Below are positions 16,689 to 25,998 of a DNA stretch of 64,000 bases, in pieces (within the stretch, counting starts at the first letter, position 1; every line of letters begins with the position of its first letter). The stretch comes from CAVUXJ01 sp963814975 (lineage in GTDB: Bacteria > Acidobacteriota > Vicinamibacteria > Vicinamibacterales > CAVVIG01): positions 62,001-126,000 of the forward strand of contig CAWFFB010000021.1 of NCBI GenBank assembly GCA_963814975.1. Direction: 5' to 3'. The translations under genes were made by a program, and so were the position numbers. The notes beneath the pieces were generated by a model. That model did not search any database and was not told where the DNA came from. It was given only the letters and a program-made list of their open reading frames with translations.

Positions 16689-18001
16689 TTGACCACATCT
16701 GAAACAGACACCATCGTCGAGCGCATCCGAACAAAACAGGCCAAGATTGGCATCATCGGTCTGGGGTACGTCGGGCTGCCGCTCGCGGTGGAATTTGCGC
16801 GTGCCGGCTTCGACGTCACCGGCTTCGACGTGGAAGCGGCGAAGAACACGCTGATCAACGCCGGCCGCAGCTATCATTCCGGACGTGCCCGACGCCGACG
16901 TCGACGCCATGGTCACGGCCGGACGGCTGCGCGCGACGGCCGACATGAGCCAGCTGGGGGCCATGGACGCCATCGACATCTGCGTCCCCACTCCGCTCAG
17001 GAAAACGAAGGATCCCGACCTTTCGTATGTCGTCAAGGCGGTCGAAGCCGTTGCCGCCTCGCTCAGACCGCGGACAGCTGATCGTCCTCGAGTCGACGAC
17101 CTATCCAGGGACGACGGAAGAGGTCGTCCAACCCATGCTCGAGGCTGGCGGATTGAAGGCCGACGTCGATTTCCTGCTCGCGTTCTCGCCTGAGCGTGTC
17201 GACCCTGGGAACGCGCAACATACGACGCGAACGATTCCGAAGGTCGTCGGCGGCCTTGGACGGTCGAGCACGGAAGCCGCCTTCTCGTTGTACGCCTCCG
17301 TCGTCGAAACGGTCGTCCCGGTCGGCCTCGACCCGTGTCGCCGAGATGGTCAAGCTGCTCGAGAACACGTTCCGGGCGGTGAACATCGGCCTGGTCAACG
17401 AAATCGCACTGATGTGTCACAAGATGGACATCGACGTCTGGGAAGTGATCGAGGCGGCGAAGACCAAGCCGTTCGGCTTCATGCCGTTCTACCCCGGCCC
17501 CGGTCTGGGCGGACACTGCATTCCGATCGATCCGTTCTACCTGTCGTGGAAAGCCCGCCAGAATGGCTTCGAGTGCCGCTTCATCGAGCTGGCTGGTCAG
17601 GTGAACAGCGCCATGCCGGAGTATGTCGTGCAGCGCATCTCCGAAGCACTGAATTCGGTGAAGAAGGCGATCAACGGGTCGCGATCCACGTGTTCGGGGT
17701 GGCTTACAAGAAGGACGTCGGCGACGTGCGCGAATCGCCAGCACTGGATATCATCGAGTTGCTCGTGCGACGCGGCGCCAACGTGACGTATACAGACCCA
17801 TACGTGCCGACGTTGTCACACGCCGGCCATCACCTCGAATCGGTGCCGTTCGGCCTGGCGATCAACTCTCCGTGTGACTGCGGAGTGATTGCAACCGACC
17901 ACCGGACGTTCGACTACGCGCGCATCGCCGGTCTGGGGCTCATGGTTGACACGCGCAACGCGCTCAGAGGCTTCCCGCAGTCGTCGATATTCCGCATATA
18001 A
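16689..18001 (+). CDS. Nucleotide-sugar 6-dehydrogenase, WbpA/WecC-like (four frameshifts)
   Basis: Enzymes of this family oxidise UDP-GlcNAc/UDP-ManNAc-type sugars to uronic acids using 2 NAD+. From TTG 16689 the N-terminus has KIGIIGLGYVGLPLAVEFA. After frame changes near 16875, 17070, 17330 and 17680 the expected order continues: AIDICVPTPLRKTKDPDLSY, LIVLESTTYPGTTEE, LAFSPERVDPGN, LENTFRAVNIGLVNE, PFYPGPGLGGHCIPIDP (catalytic Cys in GGHCI) and FGVAYKKDVGDVRESPAL. All domains are present, about 437 residues, so the breaks look like sequence errors and not decay. LGGHCIPIDP with SPERVDPG favours the WbpA/WbpO-type subgroup. Confidence 0.85.
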
Positions 18002-18071
18002 GCGCCTGCGAAAGAGTCGCTCCTGATGTAGTGCGCACCTTTCCGTTTTCGCTCGCACGATTTCGGGCGAG

Positions 18072-18163
18072 CTTCCGCCGTCGCTAAAGCTTCGGCCCGC
18101 CGTAGCCTTGGCGGAGGCTGGTCGGCGGGGCGCGCTGAAGCGCCGAAGGCGCGAAGGCGGAAG
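18072..18163. repeat. 92-bp GC-rich extragenic palindromic element
   Basis: CTTCCGCCGTCGC (18072-18084) is the inverted complement of GCGAAGGCGGAAG (18151-18163) with one mismatch. Inside, GGCCCGCC and GGCGGGGC form a second arm pair, and a CTAAAGCTTCGG segment lies between them. It fills the space between the dehydrogenase and the ligase-like gene. Elements built like this are common between genes in acidobacterial-type genomes (general knowledge, not checked here). Confidence 0.7.
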
Positions 18164-18184
18164 GGCTGCACTGCGGCGATCTCT

Positions 18185-20206
18185 ATGGACCGTGCCACCA
18201 AGCTCATCGTCGTCGGCTGGGCATGCACGGCTCTCGCCGCCGAAATCTGGCTGCTGGGCGGCTGGCGGCTCCCTCTCTTCGCCCTGAGCGCCTTCACGCT
18301 TGCGGCGGTCCTCACGGCGTTCGACCGGCGCGCAATTGCCTTCGTGCTGGCGTTGACGTACCTGTGTCCGGCTCTCATCTACCTCTACACCGGAAGACGT
18401 TTCGTGTTGTACGACGCCGTCTGGATGGCCGCTCTGCTCGGCGCGCTGGCGCCGGCGAGTGTCCGCACCGGATGGCATATTCCCGGGCCGTGGCGCGGCG
18501 CGCTCGTCTGCTGGGCGCTCGTCGTCGGCGTCGGCGCGTCGATCGTCGTTGTGCGCGAGGTCGATTTCACGCCTGCGCTGATCCACGTCTCGACGATCGC
18601 GAATACCGCGCGCGGTGGATGGCCAGCGTTCATCGTGAGGTTCGTGCTGCACTCGTCGCTCGTGCTGGTGCTCGGGATCCTGTGGTTCGACTGGTTGTTC
18701 GGGATGCCTCGCATCGATTTTCACGAGCTTGTCGCGGGCCCGCTGGCTGCGAGCGCTTTGGGGATGGCCGTTGTGGCCATCTACCAGTTGTTCGTGAACG
18801 TCAGGTTCATGAATCCGACCGTGTATGCCGGCCTGGGTCGTGCGTCGGGGACCCTGTTCGATGCCAACGTGTGTGGCACCGTGGCCGCCCTGTGGATTGG
18901 CGGCGCCGTGCTCTGGGCGAACCAGCTCGGTCGCTGGCGCCCGCACGTGGCTGTTGCCGGCATGACGATTGGCTGGCTGACCGTATGGGCGTCCGGTTCG
19001 CGGACGGCCTTTGCCGCAGCGGTGCTCGTGACCGCGTTCAGCCTTGTCACGCTGTACACCGAACGCCGCCGCCAGTCCGGCGGACGGGCGCTCCCGCTGG
19101 TCGCGATTACAGCCGCCGGGCTGCTTGGGTTGGTGGCGTTTCTGGCCACCGCCGACCTTGGCGTCGTCGGCCCCGCCCGCCGCTTGTGGGCGACCCTTCC
19201 GGAACCGTCAGTTGAGTCGGTCCGTACCGCCGCCCTGGAGATGTGGAATCGGAACGACTATGGGTCGGCATCGACCGCGATGATTCGCGAGTTTCCGTGG
19301 TTTGGAGTCGGTGTCGGGTCGTTCCAGAACCTTCTCCCGGAGTTCGCTGCCCCGATGGAAGGGCGGCGGCTGCCCCCCGACAACGCGCAGAACTGGTACC
19401 GGCATCAGTTCGCCGAATTCGGCCTGTTCGGCAGCCTGGCCTGGATCGCATGGGTCGTCCTGTTTGCCGTGTTCGTGATGAAGGGCCGCAAAGACGCGCC
19501 GCCGGCCGCGTGGACCGCCCGCGGCGTCCTGGTGGCGCTTGCCTTGATCTCGCTCCTGGGCATGCCTGGCCAGGAGACCTCCGTGGCGATCACGTTCTGG
19601 ACAATGGCGTTCTGGTACGTCTGGCTGGTCGGCGCACCGCCGCCGGCGCCGATCAGGCTCCCGGCGTGGGCGGCCATCGCCGTGGCTCTGGCGGTTTATG
19701 CCGCTGGCACAGTGTGGGCCGCAGGAAACGAGCTGCGCGTCCCGGTCCGGGCGACGCGGGGCGGCTGGGCGTATTCGTATGGTTTCTACCCGCCGGAACG
19801 AGGTGAAGGCGGCGGCGAGTACCGGTGGACAGAACAGCGAGCCGTCGCCGTGATCGACGCTCCGCAACGTTGGCTGGCACTGACCGTCTCGGTGAACCCG
19901 TTCAAGATTGCCGGTGGTTCGTCAGCTTCGGGGATCAGCAACCAACCGATCCGGCCTGTTGATGTCAAGGTGTGGCGCGACCGGCAGCTGGTGGTCGCGG
20001 AGCATCTCACGAGCACCGCGCCGGTGACGCAGTACATCTCTGTTCCCGGCGGCCGCCAGCGGGTCATGCTCGAAACGTGGGTCAGTCGGGTCATCAGGCC
20101 GAGGGATATCGGAATCGCCGACGATCGCGAGCGGGGGCTTCTCGTGAAATGGGAATTTCTGGCCGCCCTTCCAGCAGGCGCGGCGCCGCACGCCGGACGC
20201 CGCTAG
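18185..20206 (+). CDS. O-antigen ligase/polymerase-like membrane protein (WaaL/Wzy_C type)
   Basis: About 12 membrane helices surround the pieces expected of the Wzy_C family: WASGSRTAFAAAVLVTAFSL, then a large periplasmic loop with DYGSASTAMIREFPWFGVGVGSFQNLLPEF and NAQNWYRHQFAEFGLFGSL, followed by more helices. The PWFGVGxGxFxxxxPE and NxYxxxxAEFGxxG patterns recur in O-antigen ligases and polymerases. A ~150-residue soluble C-terminal tail with VDVKVWRDRQLVVAEHL ends the protein (673 residues, longer than a typical ligase). Function as ligase versus polymerase cannot be separated from sequence. Confidence 0.8.
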   Translation: MDRATKLIVVGWACTALAAEIWLLGGWRLPLFALSAFTLAAVLTAFDRRAIAFVLALTYLCPALIYLYTGRRFVLYDAVWMAALLGALAPASVRTGWHIPGPWRGALVCWALVVGVGASIVVVREVDFTPALIHVSTIANTARGGWPAFIVRFVLHSSLVLVLGILWFDWLFGMPRIDFHELVAGPLAASALGMAVVAIYQLFVNVRFMNPTVYAGLGRASGTLFDANVCGTVAALWIGGAVLWANQLGRWRPHVAVAGMTIGWLTVWASGSRTAFAAAVLVTAFSLVTLYTERRRQSGGRALPLVAITAAGLLGLVAFLATADLGVVGPARRLWATLPEPSVESVRTAALEMWNRNDYGSASTAMIREFPWFGVGVGSFQNLLPEFAAPMEGRRLPPDNAQNWYRHQFAEFGLFGSLAWIAWVVLFAVFVMKGRKDAPPAAWTARGVLVALALISLLGMPGQETSVAITFWTMAFWYVWLVGAPPPAPIRLPAWAAIAVALAVYAAGTVWAAGNELRVPVRATRGGWAYSYGFYPPERGEGGGEYRWTEQRAVAVIDAPQRWLALTVSVNPFKIAGGSSASGISNQPIRPVDVKVWRDRQLVVAEHLTSTAPVTQYISVPGGRQRVMLETWVSRVIRPRDIGIADDRERGLLVKWEFLAALPAGAAPHAGRR

Positions 20207-20242
20207 AGCACGTGTTGGGCGTCTCTCGTAACCGCGAAGCTC

Positions 20243-20793
20243 CTACCAATCAATCGGGTTTTCGCGATACTGAACGAATCGCGGGAGCTTCCGGTCCCGG
20301 TCGGAGACCGTTGGATTGTCCACGGGCCAAACGATCCCCAGGTCCGGATCGGACCACAGAATCCCACCTTCCGTGGAGCGATCGTATGGACTATCGACCT
20401 TATACAGGACATCGGCAGGTTCATGGCCCGTCACACAGAAGCCGTGCGCGAATCCGGGGGAATCCAGAGAAGGCAGCCGTCTTCACCGTTGAGTGGGGTC
20501 GCGAGATGGGACCCGTAGGTCGGCGACCCTGGCCGGATGTCCACGACGACATCCAGTATTGAGCCGCGAATCACGCCGACGAGCTTTCCTTGGGGCGGAC
20601 CGAACTGGTAGTGGAGACCGCGCAGCGATCCCGGGGCCGAGCGGGAGTGATTGTCCTGGCAGAAATAGCTGGGCAGGCCGTCGTGACGGAAGCGATGCTC
20701 GTTGAAGCGCTCCACGAAGAACCCGCGGCCGTCGCCATGAAGGTCGAGCTCAATCAACGCGACGCCCGGAAGAGACAGCTGGGAGATCTTCAT
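20243..20793 (-). CDS. rfbC: dTDP-4-dehydrorhamnose 3,5-epimerase RfbC (one frameshift)
   Basis: From ATG 20793: LPGVALIELDLHGDGRGFFVERFN, QDNHSRSAPGSLRGLHYQ (the catalytic His lies in GLHYQ), GKLVGVIRGSILDVVVDIRPGSPTYG and LLWIPP. The frame breaks at about 20447, where five Cs stand where six would give WIPPGFAHGFCVTGHE; the rest reads DVLYKVDSPYDRSTEGGILW and DPDLGIVWP. One missing base in a homopolymer therefore explains the break. Full length ~184 residues, normal for RfbC. It works between RfbB and RfbD in dTDP-rhamnose synthesis. Confidence 0.9.
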
Positions 20794-20853
20794 TTCTGAT
20801 ACGCCATCCACTCCTCCATGCATTCCTCGAGTCCCCGCCGCCGCGAGCGACTT

Positions 20854-21765
20854 TCATGTGTCGGCTCCGGGCTTCCGAAACGCATGGCGAGTCTTTCCGC
20901 CCAGCTGCAGCGACGTGAGCTTCAGGAACAATCGCGCCTGCAGCCCAAGAAACACCAACGGTGCAGCGGCGTGGGCGACACGTCCGCCGTGCTTGCAAAA
21001 GTACCGATACGCGCTGCGATGAAACGCAACGATCGACTGTCTTCGCGCCAGCGAACTGCTGCTCCCGGTCAAGTGGGTGATGCCGACCACCGGATTGTAG
21101 ACCGTCGACCACCCGGCGCGCTTCAGCCTGAAGCAGAGATCGGCATCTTCCCAGTAGAGGAAGAACTGCTCGTCCATTCCGCCGACGGATTCGAACGCGG
21201 TGCGCCGGACCATCATGCAGGCGCCCGAAACCCAATCCACCTCAACCGGATCGCGCAGGACTTCTCGCGTCAGGAGATTGCGGCGGGTCCAGCGGTTCTT
21301 CGGCCACACGCGGCTGAGCCAGCTGGTTCGGCCAGCAAACCCTGTGGTCATGTTGGGAAATCGCCTGGCTGACGCCTGCACCGATCCGTCCTGCTCACGC
21401 ACGAGCGGCCCGACAATGCCCACGCGCGGGTGTTCGTCGAGCCATCTGGCAAGGGTGTGCGCGACATCTTCATCGACGATGCAGTCCGGGTTGAGAAGGA
21501 GCAGGTAATTGCCTGTCGCGGCGTGGGCTGCGCGGTTCACCCCCGCGGCAAATCCCGGGTTGGTGCTCACGTCGATCAACCGAATCGACGGGAATCTCTG
21601 GAGGAGGTGGGTCGTTGCGGCCGGCTCGCTCGCATGATCGACAACAATCACTTCGAGATCGTCGACGTCGAAGCGCTGTACCGACTCGAGGCAGAAGGCG
21701 AGGTCAGTGTACGCCCGATAGTTGACGATCAAGATTGAGACGAAAACAGGCTCTCGGGAGGGCAC
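20854..21765 (-). CDS. GT2 rhamnosyltransferase-like glycosyltransferase
   Basis: Classic WbbL-type layout: VSILIVNYRAYTDL, VIVVDHASEP, NPGFAAGVNRAAHAATGNYLLLLNPDC (metal-binding region), VSGACMMVRRTAF and EQFFLYWEDADLCFRLKRAGW (the xEDxDLCxR motif of rhamnosyltransferases). Intact, 303 residues. Its position next to rfbC makes dTDP-rhamnose a reasonable donor, by inference. Confidence 0.85.
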   Translation of the reverse strand: MPSREPVFVSILIVNYRAYTDLAFCLESVQRFDVDDLEVIVVDHASEPAATTHLLQRFPSIRLIDVSTNPGFAAGVNRAAHAATGNYLLLLNPDCIVDEDVAHTLARWLDEHPRVGIVGPLVREQDGSVQASARRFPNMTTGFAGRTSWLSRVWPKNRWTRRNLLTREVLRDPVEVDWVSGACMMVRRTAFESVGGMDEQFFLYWEDADLCFRLKRAGWSTVYNPVVGITHLTGSSSSLARRQSIVAFHRSAYRYFCKHGGRVAHAAAPLVFLGLQARLFLKLTSLQLGGKTRHAFRKPGADT

Positions 21766-22061
21766 GTGTTCACAGGGACGCGGCCAGGCTTGCCGTTCGG
21801 CGGACTATATACCGGGACCCGCCTTCACCGGAAGTCGCGCCTTGCGGCTCCTCGCGGGGTTGACTTTAGGTAGTGGTCTGAGTCCGTTACGATCGGTCTC
21901 GCCTTCAAGAGCCAGCCGAACTTAATTCTCTTAATACACTCACGATTAGAGCTTTACCGTGACGCGAAAGGGTCTAGTTTGGCCGGCCGTCTTCTTGCTC
22001 CTAGCGTCTGACAGAACCGAAGTGCGCGGCGCTAACGAGACGATCAAGGTGAACACTACAG
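21766..22061. other. Low-GC intergenic stretch
   Basis: This stretch has clearly lower G+C than its surroundings (for example CTTAATTCTCTTAATACACT near 21922-21941). No gene is supported. It separates the GT2 gene from the short secreted-protein ORF and probably carries both promoters. TTGACT at 21860 resembles a -35 hexamer but no -10 sits at the right spacing. Confidence 0.35.
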
Positions 22062-22430
22062 ATGAAGCTACGGAGTCTTGTTCTGACGATACTGTTAATA
22101 GCGCCTTCGATGGCGTCGGCTGCCCCGATTACGATCGGCACCTGGTCGGCGATGCCGCCAGCGGATGGCAATTCCCTTCCGTTCTGGGACGGGCGGTCAT
22201 GGGATCGCCCGACTTGCGGTGTGGGCTATCTCCTCAGTGGGGTTGGCCCGCTGGAGTACTTGAACGATGGCGCGGGTAATTTCACCAATTTCCAACTCGC
22301 GGGTCCTGTCAGCGGGCTGTCGAAGCGCCAGCGGGGCGGCGGCCGGACCATGTTTACCCTGAGAAGTGCTGCGTGCTCCGACCTCATGGACTCTGGAGGG
22401 AGGCGTTCCGTCGCGGCGTCCGCTCATTGA
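22062..22430 (+). CDS. Small secreted protein with signal peptide, probably 3'-degenerate
   Basis: ATG 22062 follows AAGGTGA by 10 bases. The first 20 residues (MKLRSLVLTILLIAPSMASA) form a good signal peptide with an AxA site. The next ~55 residues, including GTWSAMPPADGNSLPFWDG and PLEYLNDGAGNFTNF, resemble N-termini of exported extracytoplasmic proteins. After residue ~85 the composition changes to Arg/Gly-rich, as if the true frame were lost. I see no conserved domain or sorting signal. The family is unknown. Confidence 0.4.
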   Translation: MKLRSLVLTILLIAPSMASAAPITIGTWSAMPPADGNSLPFWDGRSWDRPTCGVGYLLSGVGPLEYLNDGAGNFTNFQLAGPVSGLSKRQRGGGRTMFTLRSAACSDLMDSGGRRSVAASAH

Positions 22431-22535
22431 AAGTGCGAGACAATCGAGACATCGTGTTGACGTCTTTCCTCGCACTACAAACGAAGCTAGTGTTTCCTCA
22501 AGCTACTCAGTGCGCGACCACCAAACGCGTGAAGC

Positions 22536-23561
22536 TCATCCTCGACGGGTCGGGTCGAGATCGAATCGTTTCTCACGCAACTTGATGGCAATCCATCGGC
22601 GGTCCATCATTCTCCAGATTCGCAACGAAGAAATGCACCGTCCCCGTTGAACATGACGACGCTGTCGCCAGACTCGGGCCAACTCTCGCAGGGCACTCCA
22701 CTTCGCCGACAGAAAGGTACGCAGGTGTCCGACCCTCGCGAAATATGCCGCCGCGGCCAGATCGTAGACGACGTGACCGGGCAGAGTGATCAGCAACAGC
22801 GGCCAGGGCGTGTTCTTGATGTACATCCACTCGAGGTTGCGCTGGCCCCAGAACACGGACTGGGGACTCAACCAGCCGAGCGTTGCGCTTCCCGCATGGT
22901 GGACGACCGCTTCCGGCACGTACATGCAGCGGTATCCATGCAGCTGGAAGCGGTAGGAAAGATCGACGTCTTCGTAGACGGCAAAGAACGCGCCGTCGAA
23001 CCCTCCGAGCTCATCGAACACCTCACGGCGAACAAGGCACGCTGCGCCGCAGGCGCCAAACACTTCGCCAGCGTCCAGCGACTCCTGCACCGGGCGGCCG
23101 TGCCCGCGTTTGAATGCCCCTCCCCACCGCGTCAGGCCATCTCCAGCGCTGTCGATCACTGAAGGGTCGTGCATGAACACGATGCACGAAGCGGCAAGTC
23201 CGAGATGAGGGTCGCCGTCGAGAGCGCTTCGCAGCGCCAAAAGCCAGCCGGGCTGGGGCGCGGCATCGTTGTTGAGGAAGGCCACGTAGCGGCCGCGCGC
23301 CGCTTGCGCGCCGGCATTGTTTCCGGCCGCAAAACCCATGTTGCGCTCGAGCGGGATGACGCGCACCGCAGGGAAGGACCCTTGGACGAAGTCGACCGAT
23401 CCATCGCTGGATCCGTTGTCGACGACGATCAGCTCACAGTCAGGTGCAAGCTCAGCGACCGCAGCACCGAGGCACCGCTCGAGCCACGCGCGCCCGTTGT
23501 AGCTCAGAACAACGATTGAGACGGCGGGAGGGCTTTGGTCCACCTGCGCGAGCAGCGTCAC
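22536..23561 (-). CDS. GT2 family glycosyltransferase
   Basis: GTG 23561 overlaps the fcl-like stop as GTGA, which fixes the start and couples translation. Motifs: VSIVVLSYNGRAWLERC, LIVVDNGSSDGS, NMGFAAGNNAGAQAARGRYVAFLNNDA, GACGAACLVRREVFDELGGFD and FFAVYEDVDLSYRFQ. This is the rhamnosyltransferase-like GT2 subgroup with the EDxDLxxR signature. About 341 residues, intact. It is the last gene of the 12-gene minus-strand operon starting at 33720. Confidence 0.85.
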   Translation of the reverse strand: MTLLAQVDQSPPAVSIVVLSYNGRAWLERCLGAAVAELAPDCELIVVDNGSSDGSVDFVQGSFPAVRVIPLERNMGFAAGNNAGAQAARGRYVAFLNNDAAPQPGWLLALRSALDGDPHLGLAASCIVFMHDPSVIDSAGDGLTRWGGAFKRGHGRPVQESLDAGEVFGACGAACLVRREVFDELGGFDGAFFAVYEDVDLSYRFQLHGYRCMYVPEAVVHHAGSATLGWLSPQSVFWGQRNLEWMYIKNTPWPLLLITLPGHVVYDLAAAAYFARVGHLRTFLSAKWSALRELARVWRQRRHVQRGRCISSLRIWRMMDRRWIAIKLREKRFDLDPTRRG

Positions 23562-24553
23562 CCGCGAGTCTGGTGCGGGATCGGCGAAACGGCCCGCCTG
23601 ACCCCACGATACCATTCGATCGTCTTGCGAAGCCCCATCTCGAAATCTGTGCTGGCTTTGAAGCCAAAATACTGTGCTGCGCGAGAGGTGTCCAGGCAGC
23701 GTCTGGGCTGGCCGTCCGGCTTCGAGGCATCCCACTCGACAGTCCCGGAGAACCCCGTCAGCCGCACGATGAGCTGGGTCAGGTCCCGGATGGAAATCTC
23801 GAATCCTGCTCCCAGATTGACCGGCTCCGCGCCGTCGTAGCGCTCGGCGGCCAGCAGAATGCCTTCGGCCGCATCGTCGGCGTAGAGGAACTCTCTCGTC
23901 GCAGTGCCTGTTCCCCAGACCGTCACATGCTGGTCGCCCGCCTCCTGGGCATCGATACATTTCTTGATGAGCGCGGGGATGACATGCGAGGAGCCGGGAT
24001 CGAAATTATCCCTTGGCCCGTACAAATTCACCGGCAGGAGATGCACGGCATTGAAGCCGTATTGCTGCCGATACGCCTGGCCCTGAACGAGCAGCATCTT
24101 CTTCGCGAGGCCGTACGGCGCATTGGTTTCCTCGGGATAGCCATCCCAGAGGTTGTCTTCGTGAAAGGGGACGGGGGTGAACTTGGGATAGGAGCAGATC
24201 GTGCCGATGCTGACGAACTTGGCCACTCCGGCGAGGCGTGCCTTTTCCATCAGGTGCACGCCCATTGCCAGGTTCTCATAGAAGAACAGCCCGGGGTTCT
24301 CGCGGTTCGCCCCGATACCGCCCACGACCGCAGCCAGATGGATGATGACATCGGGCCTGGACGTGTCGATCAGCCGCGCGATACCCGTCTCGTGACGCAA
24401 GTCGAACTCACGCTTGCGAGGAACCGCAACGTCGGCGCATCCCAGGGCCTTCAGTCGCGCGACGACGAAGGAGCCCAGGAAACCGGCCCCACCCGTGACC
24501 ACCACGCGCTTGCTATGCCAGTACTCGTTCGGTGCGGTCACCTCCTGACTCAC
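23558..24553 (-). CDS. fcl: GDP-L-fucose synthase-like (Fcl/WcaG) NADPH epimerase-reductase
   Basis: Extended SDR of the Fcl type: VVVTGGAGFLGSFVVARL, HLAAVVGGIGANRENPG, SIGTICSYPKFTPVPFHED, active-site YGLAK (147-151) and LLPVNLYGPRDNFDPGSSHVIPALIKK, all diagnostic. Fcl turns GDP-4-keto-6-deoxymannose (made by Gmd, 15.6 kb) into GDP-L-fucose. Relatives act on GDP-4-keto-6-deoxyheptose, and this gene sits inside a heptose-type operon. GTG 24553 overlaps the transaldolase-like stop as GTGA. Intact, 331 residues. Confidence 0.88.
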   Translation of the reverse strand: MSQEVTAPNEYWHSKRVVVTGGAGFLGSFVVARLKALGCADVAVPRKREFDLRHETGIARLIDTSRPDVIIHLAAVVGGIGANRENPGLFFYENLAMGVHLMEKARLAGVAKFVSIGTICSYPKFTPVPFHEDNLWDGYPEETNAPYGLAKKMLLVQGQAYRQQYGFNAVHLLPVNLYGPRDNFDPGSSHVIPALIKKCIDAQEAGDQHVTVWGTGTATREFLYADDAAEGILLAAERYDGAEPVNLGAGFEISIRDLTQLIVRLTGFSGTVEWDASKPDGQPRRCLDTSRAAQYFGFKASTDFEMGLRKTIEWYRGVRRAVSPIPHQTRG

Positions 24554-25405
24554 AGCGTGAACCCCGCTTTCACGGCGTCATCACGGAACATCTTGACCGT
24601 GTCGAGCGAGAACTCATCGAGGTCCTTGCCGACCAGTTCGAGCTTCTTAAGCACGTCGTTGGTCGCCGTAATGATGTCGCAACCGATGTCGTCCGCCTGG
24701 AAAATGTTCAGGAGCTCGCGCGGGACTGGCCCAGAGCAGCTCCACGTTCGGCGCCATCCGGGTCAGTTCGCGCGCCGCAGCCATCACCGGCACAGGATCC
24801 CGCCCCGTGTCCGCGATGCGGCCTGCAAAGACCGAGATGACGGCCGGCGGTCCCCCCGCGAGCACGTGACACACGTCTCTAACCTGCGCCAGCGTCAGCA
24901 CCGCGGTGACGTTGAGCTTGACGCCGGCTCTGGCCAGCCGTGTGATGAGCGGAATCGACGACTCCCGACGCGTGTTCGTGACGGGAATCTTGACGTAGAT
25001 CTCGCCGCCCCAAGCGGCAATCATGGCCGCCTGGCGTTCCATTTCCTCGAACTCGTCCGAAAACACCTCGAACGAAACCGGGCGATCGGGAATCGCCGCG
25101 ACGATCTCACGCGCAAAGGCCGGATAGTCGGTGACGCCCGCCTTACGCATCAGGGTTGGATTCGTCGTGAACCCCTTGATCAGCGGGTTGCGATACATCT
25201 CGAGCATCCCCGCCCGGTCCGCACCGTCGGCGAAGAGCTTGATCCGCAAGGCGGCCGGGCTTGGCTTCCACTCGAGTCGGGCTGATGCCTGGGACTGACC
25301 GGACACCCGGGCGCCCCCCGGGTTGAGCGAGCGAACGGTCGTATCTCGTGGTGGCATAAGTTTGTCCGCCAGGTAATCGTAATCGATGAAGACGGGCCGC
25401 TTCAT
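24550..25405 (-). CDS. Transaldolase-family protein in sugar operon (one frameshift)
   Basis: ATG 25405 overlaps the SIS-gene stop as ATGA. Residues 55-140 carry the transaldolase signatures LRIKLFADGADRAGML, LIKGFTTNPTLMRKAG and EIYVKIPVTN, where K139 is the expected Schiff-base lysine. VKLNVTAVLTLAQV and ISVFAGRIADTGRDP follow. The frame breaks near 24730; the other frame restores RELLNIFQADDIGCDIITAT and ends ...DDAVKAGFTL. Total ~285 residues: a TalC/FSA-like core preceded by an unusual ~50-residue N-terminal segment. In this operon it may make or consume sedoheptulose-7-phosphate locally, by inference. Confidence 0.82.
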
Positions 25406-25998
25406 CGCACCGATTCCCATTTCGTTTCGTGCGCCTTGAGTGCCGGGTGAGAGACGAGCAGATGCCACACGATGGCCTGGAAGGCCTCGGTGTGCGGGGT
25501 CGTGTGCTCGGGGTTGACGGTGGGCACGAGCACAAAGGCGTCAGCCACGCTCGCCGTGTATCCTCCGTCGCGACCGACGACGCCCAGAATCCGGGCGCCA
25601 ACCGCCTTGGCCACGTCGAGCGCGGCCACCAGATTCGGGCTCACGTTCTTCTCGAGGTTGCCTCCACCGACCGAAAGGACCAGCAAGGCATCACGGCTCG
25701 TCAACCGGCTTGTCTGCAGCCATGCGGCGAACACCGTCGCCCAACCTTCGTCGTTCGTCCGCGCCGTCAGCTCCGACACGTTGTCTGTCGGCGCGTACGC
25801 CTCTATTCCGACAATCTTCCGAAAGTCATTAACGGCGTGCGACGCGTTACCCGCGCTGCCCCCCACGCCAAGAATGAACAACCGCCCTCCACGGGATCGC
25901 ACCTCTGCCAGGATCCCCGCCACCTTCTCGATCGCGTCGCGGTCGAGCCCGCGCGCGATATCCTCGACCTCGCGCAGGTACTGGTCTGCAAAGATCAT
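25402..25998 (-). CDS. SIS-domain sugar-phosphate isomerase, GmhA-like
   Basis: The protein is a single SIS domain: RLFILGVGGSAGNASHAVNDFRKI (39-62, phosphosugar loop), LLVLSVGGGNLEKNVSPNLVAAL (serine loop replaced by SVGGGN) and ARILGVVGRDGGYTASVAD, with TEAFQAIVWHLL near the end. This matches GmhA-type isomerases that convert sedoheptulose-7-phosphate to D-glycero-D-manno-heptose-7-phosphate. Start and stop overlap the neighbours as ATGA. Intact, 198 residues. Neighbouring HddA and nucleotidyltransferase genes support a heptose role. Confidence 0.85.
   Translation of the reverse strand: MIFADQYLREVEDIARGLDRDAIEKVAGILAEVRSRGGRLFILGVGGSAGNASHAVNDFRKIVGIEAYAPTDNVSELTARTNDEGWATVFAAWLQTSRLTSRDALLVLSVGGGNLEKNVSPNLVAALDVAKAVGARILGVVGRDGGYTASVADAFVLVPTVNPEHTTPHTEAFQAIVWHLLVSHPALKAHETKWESVR

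Noticed and set aside
16689..18001. Programmed ribosomal frameshifting in the UDP-sugar dehydrogenase
   Set aside because: Four changes in 1.3 kb without slippery heptamers or stem-loops, and similar breaks in dozens of unrelated genes, argue for sequence errors.
22062..22430. Riboswitch or small RNA in the low-GC island
   Set aside because: No conserved aptamer-like pairing is visible; the signal peptide and SD support a protein instead.
23444..25285. 613-residue plus-strand ORF across the fcl and transaldolase region
   Set aside because: Longest ORF in the window but antisense to two recognised genes and without any conserved motif. High-GC codon use opens the opposite strand.
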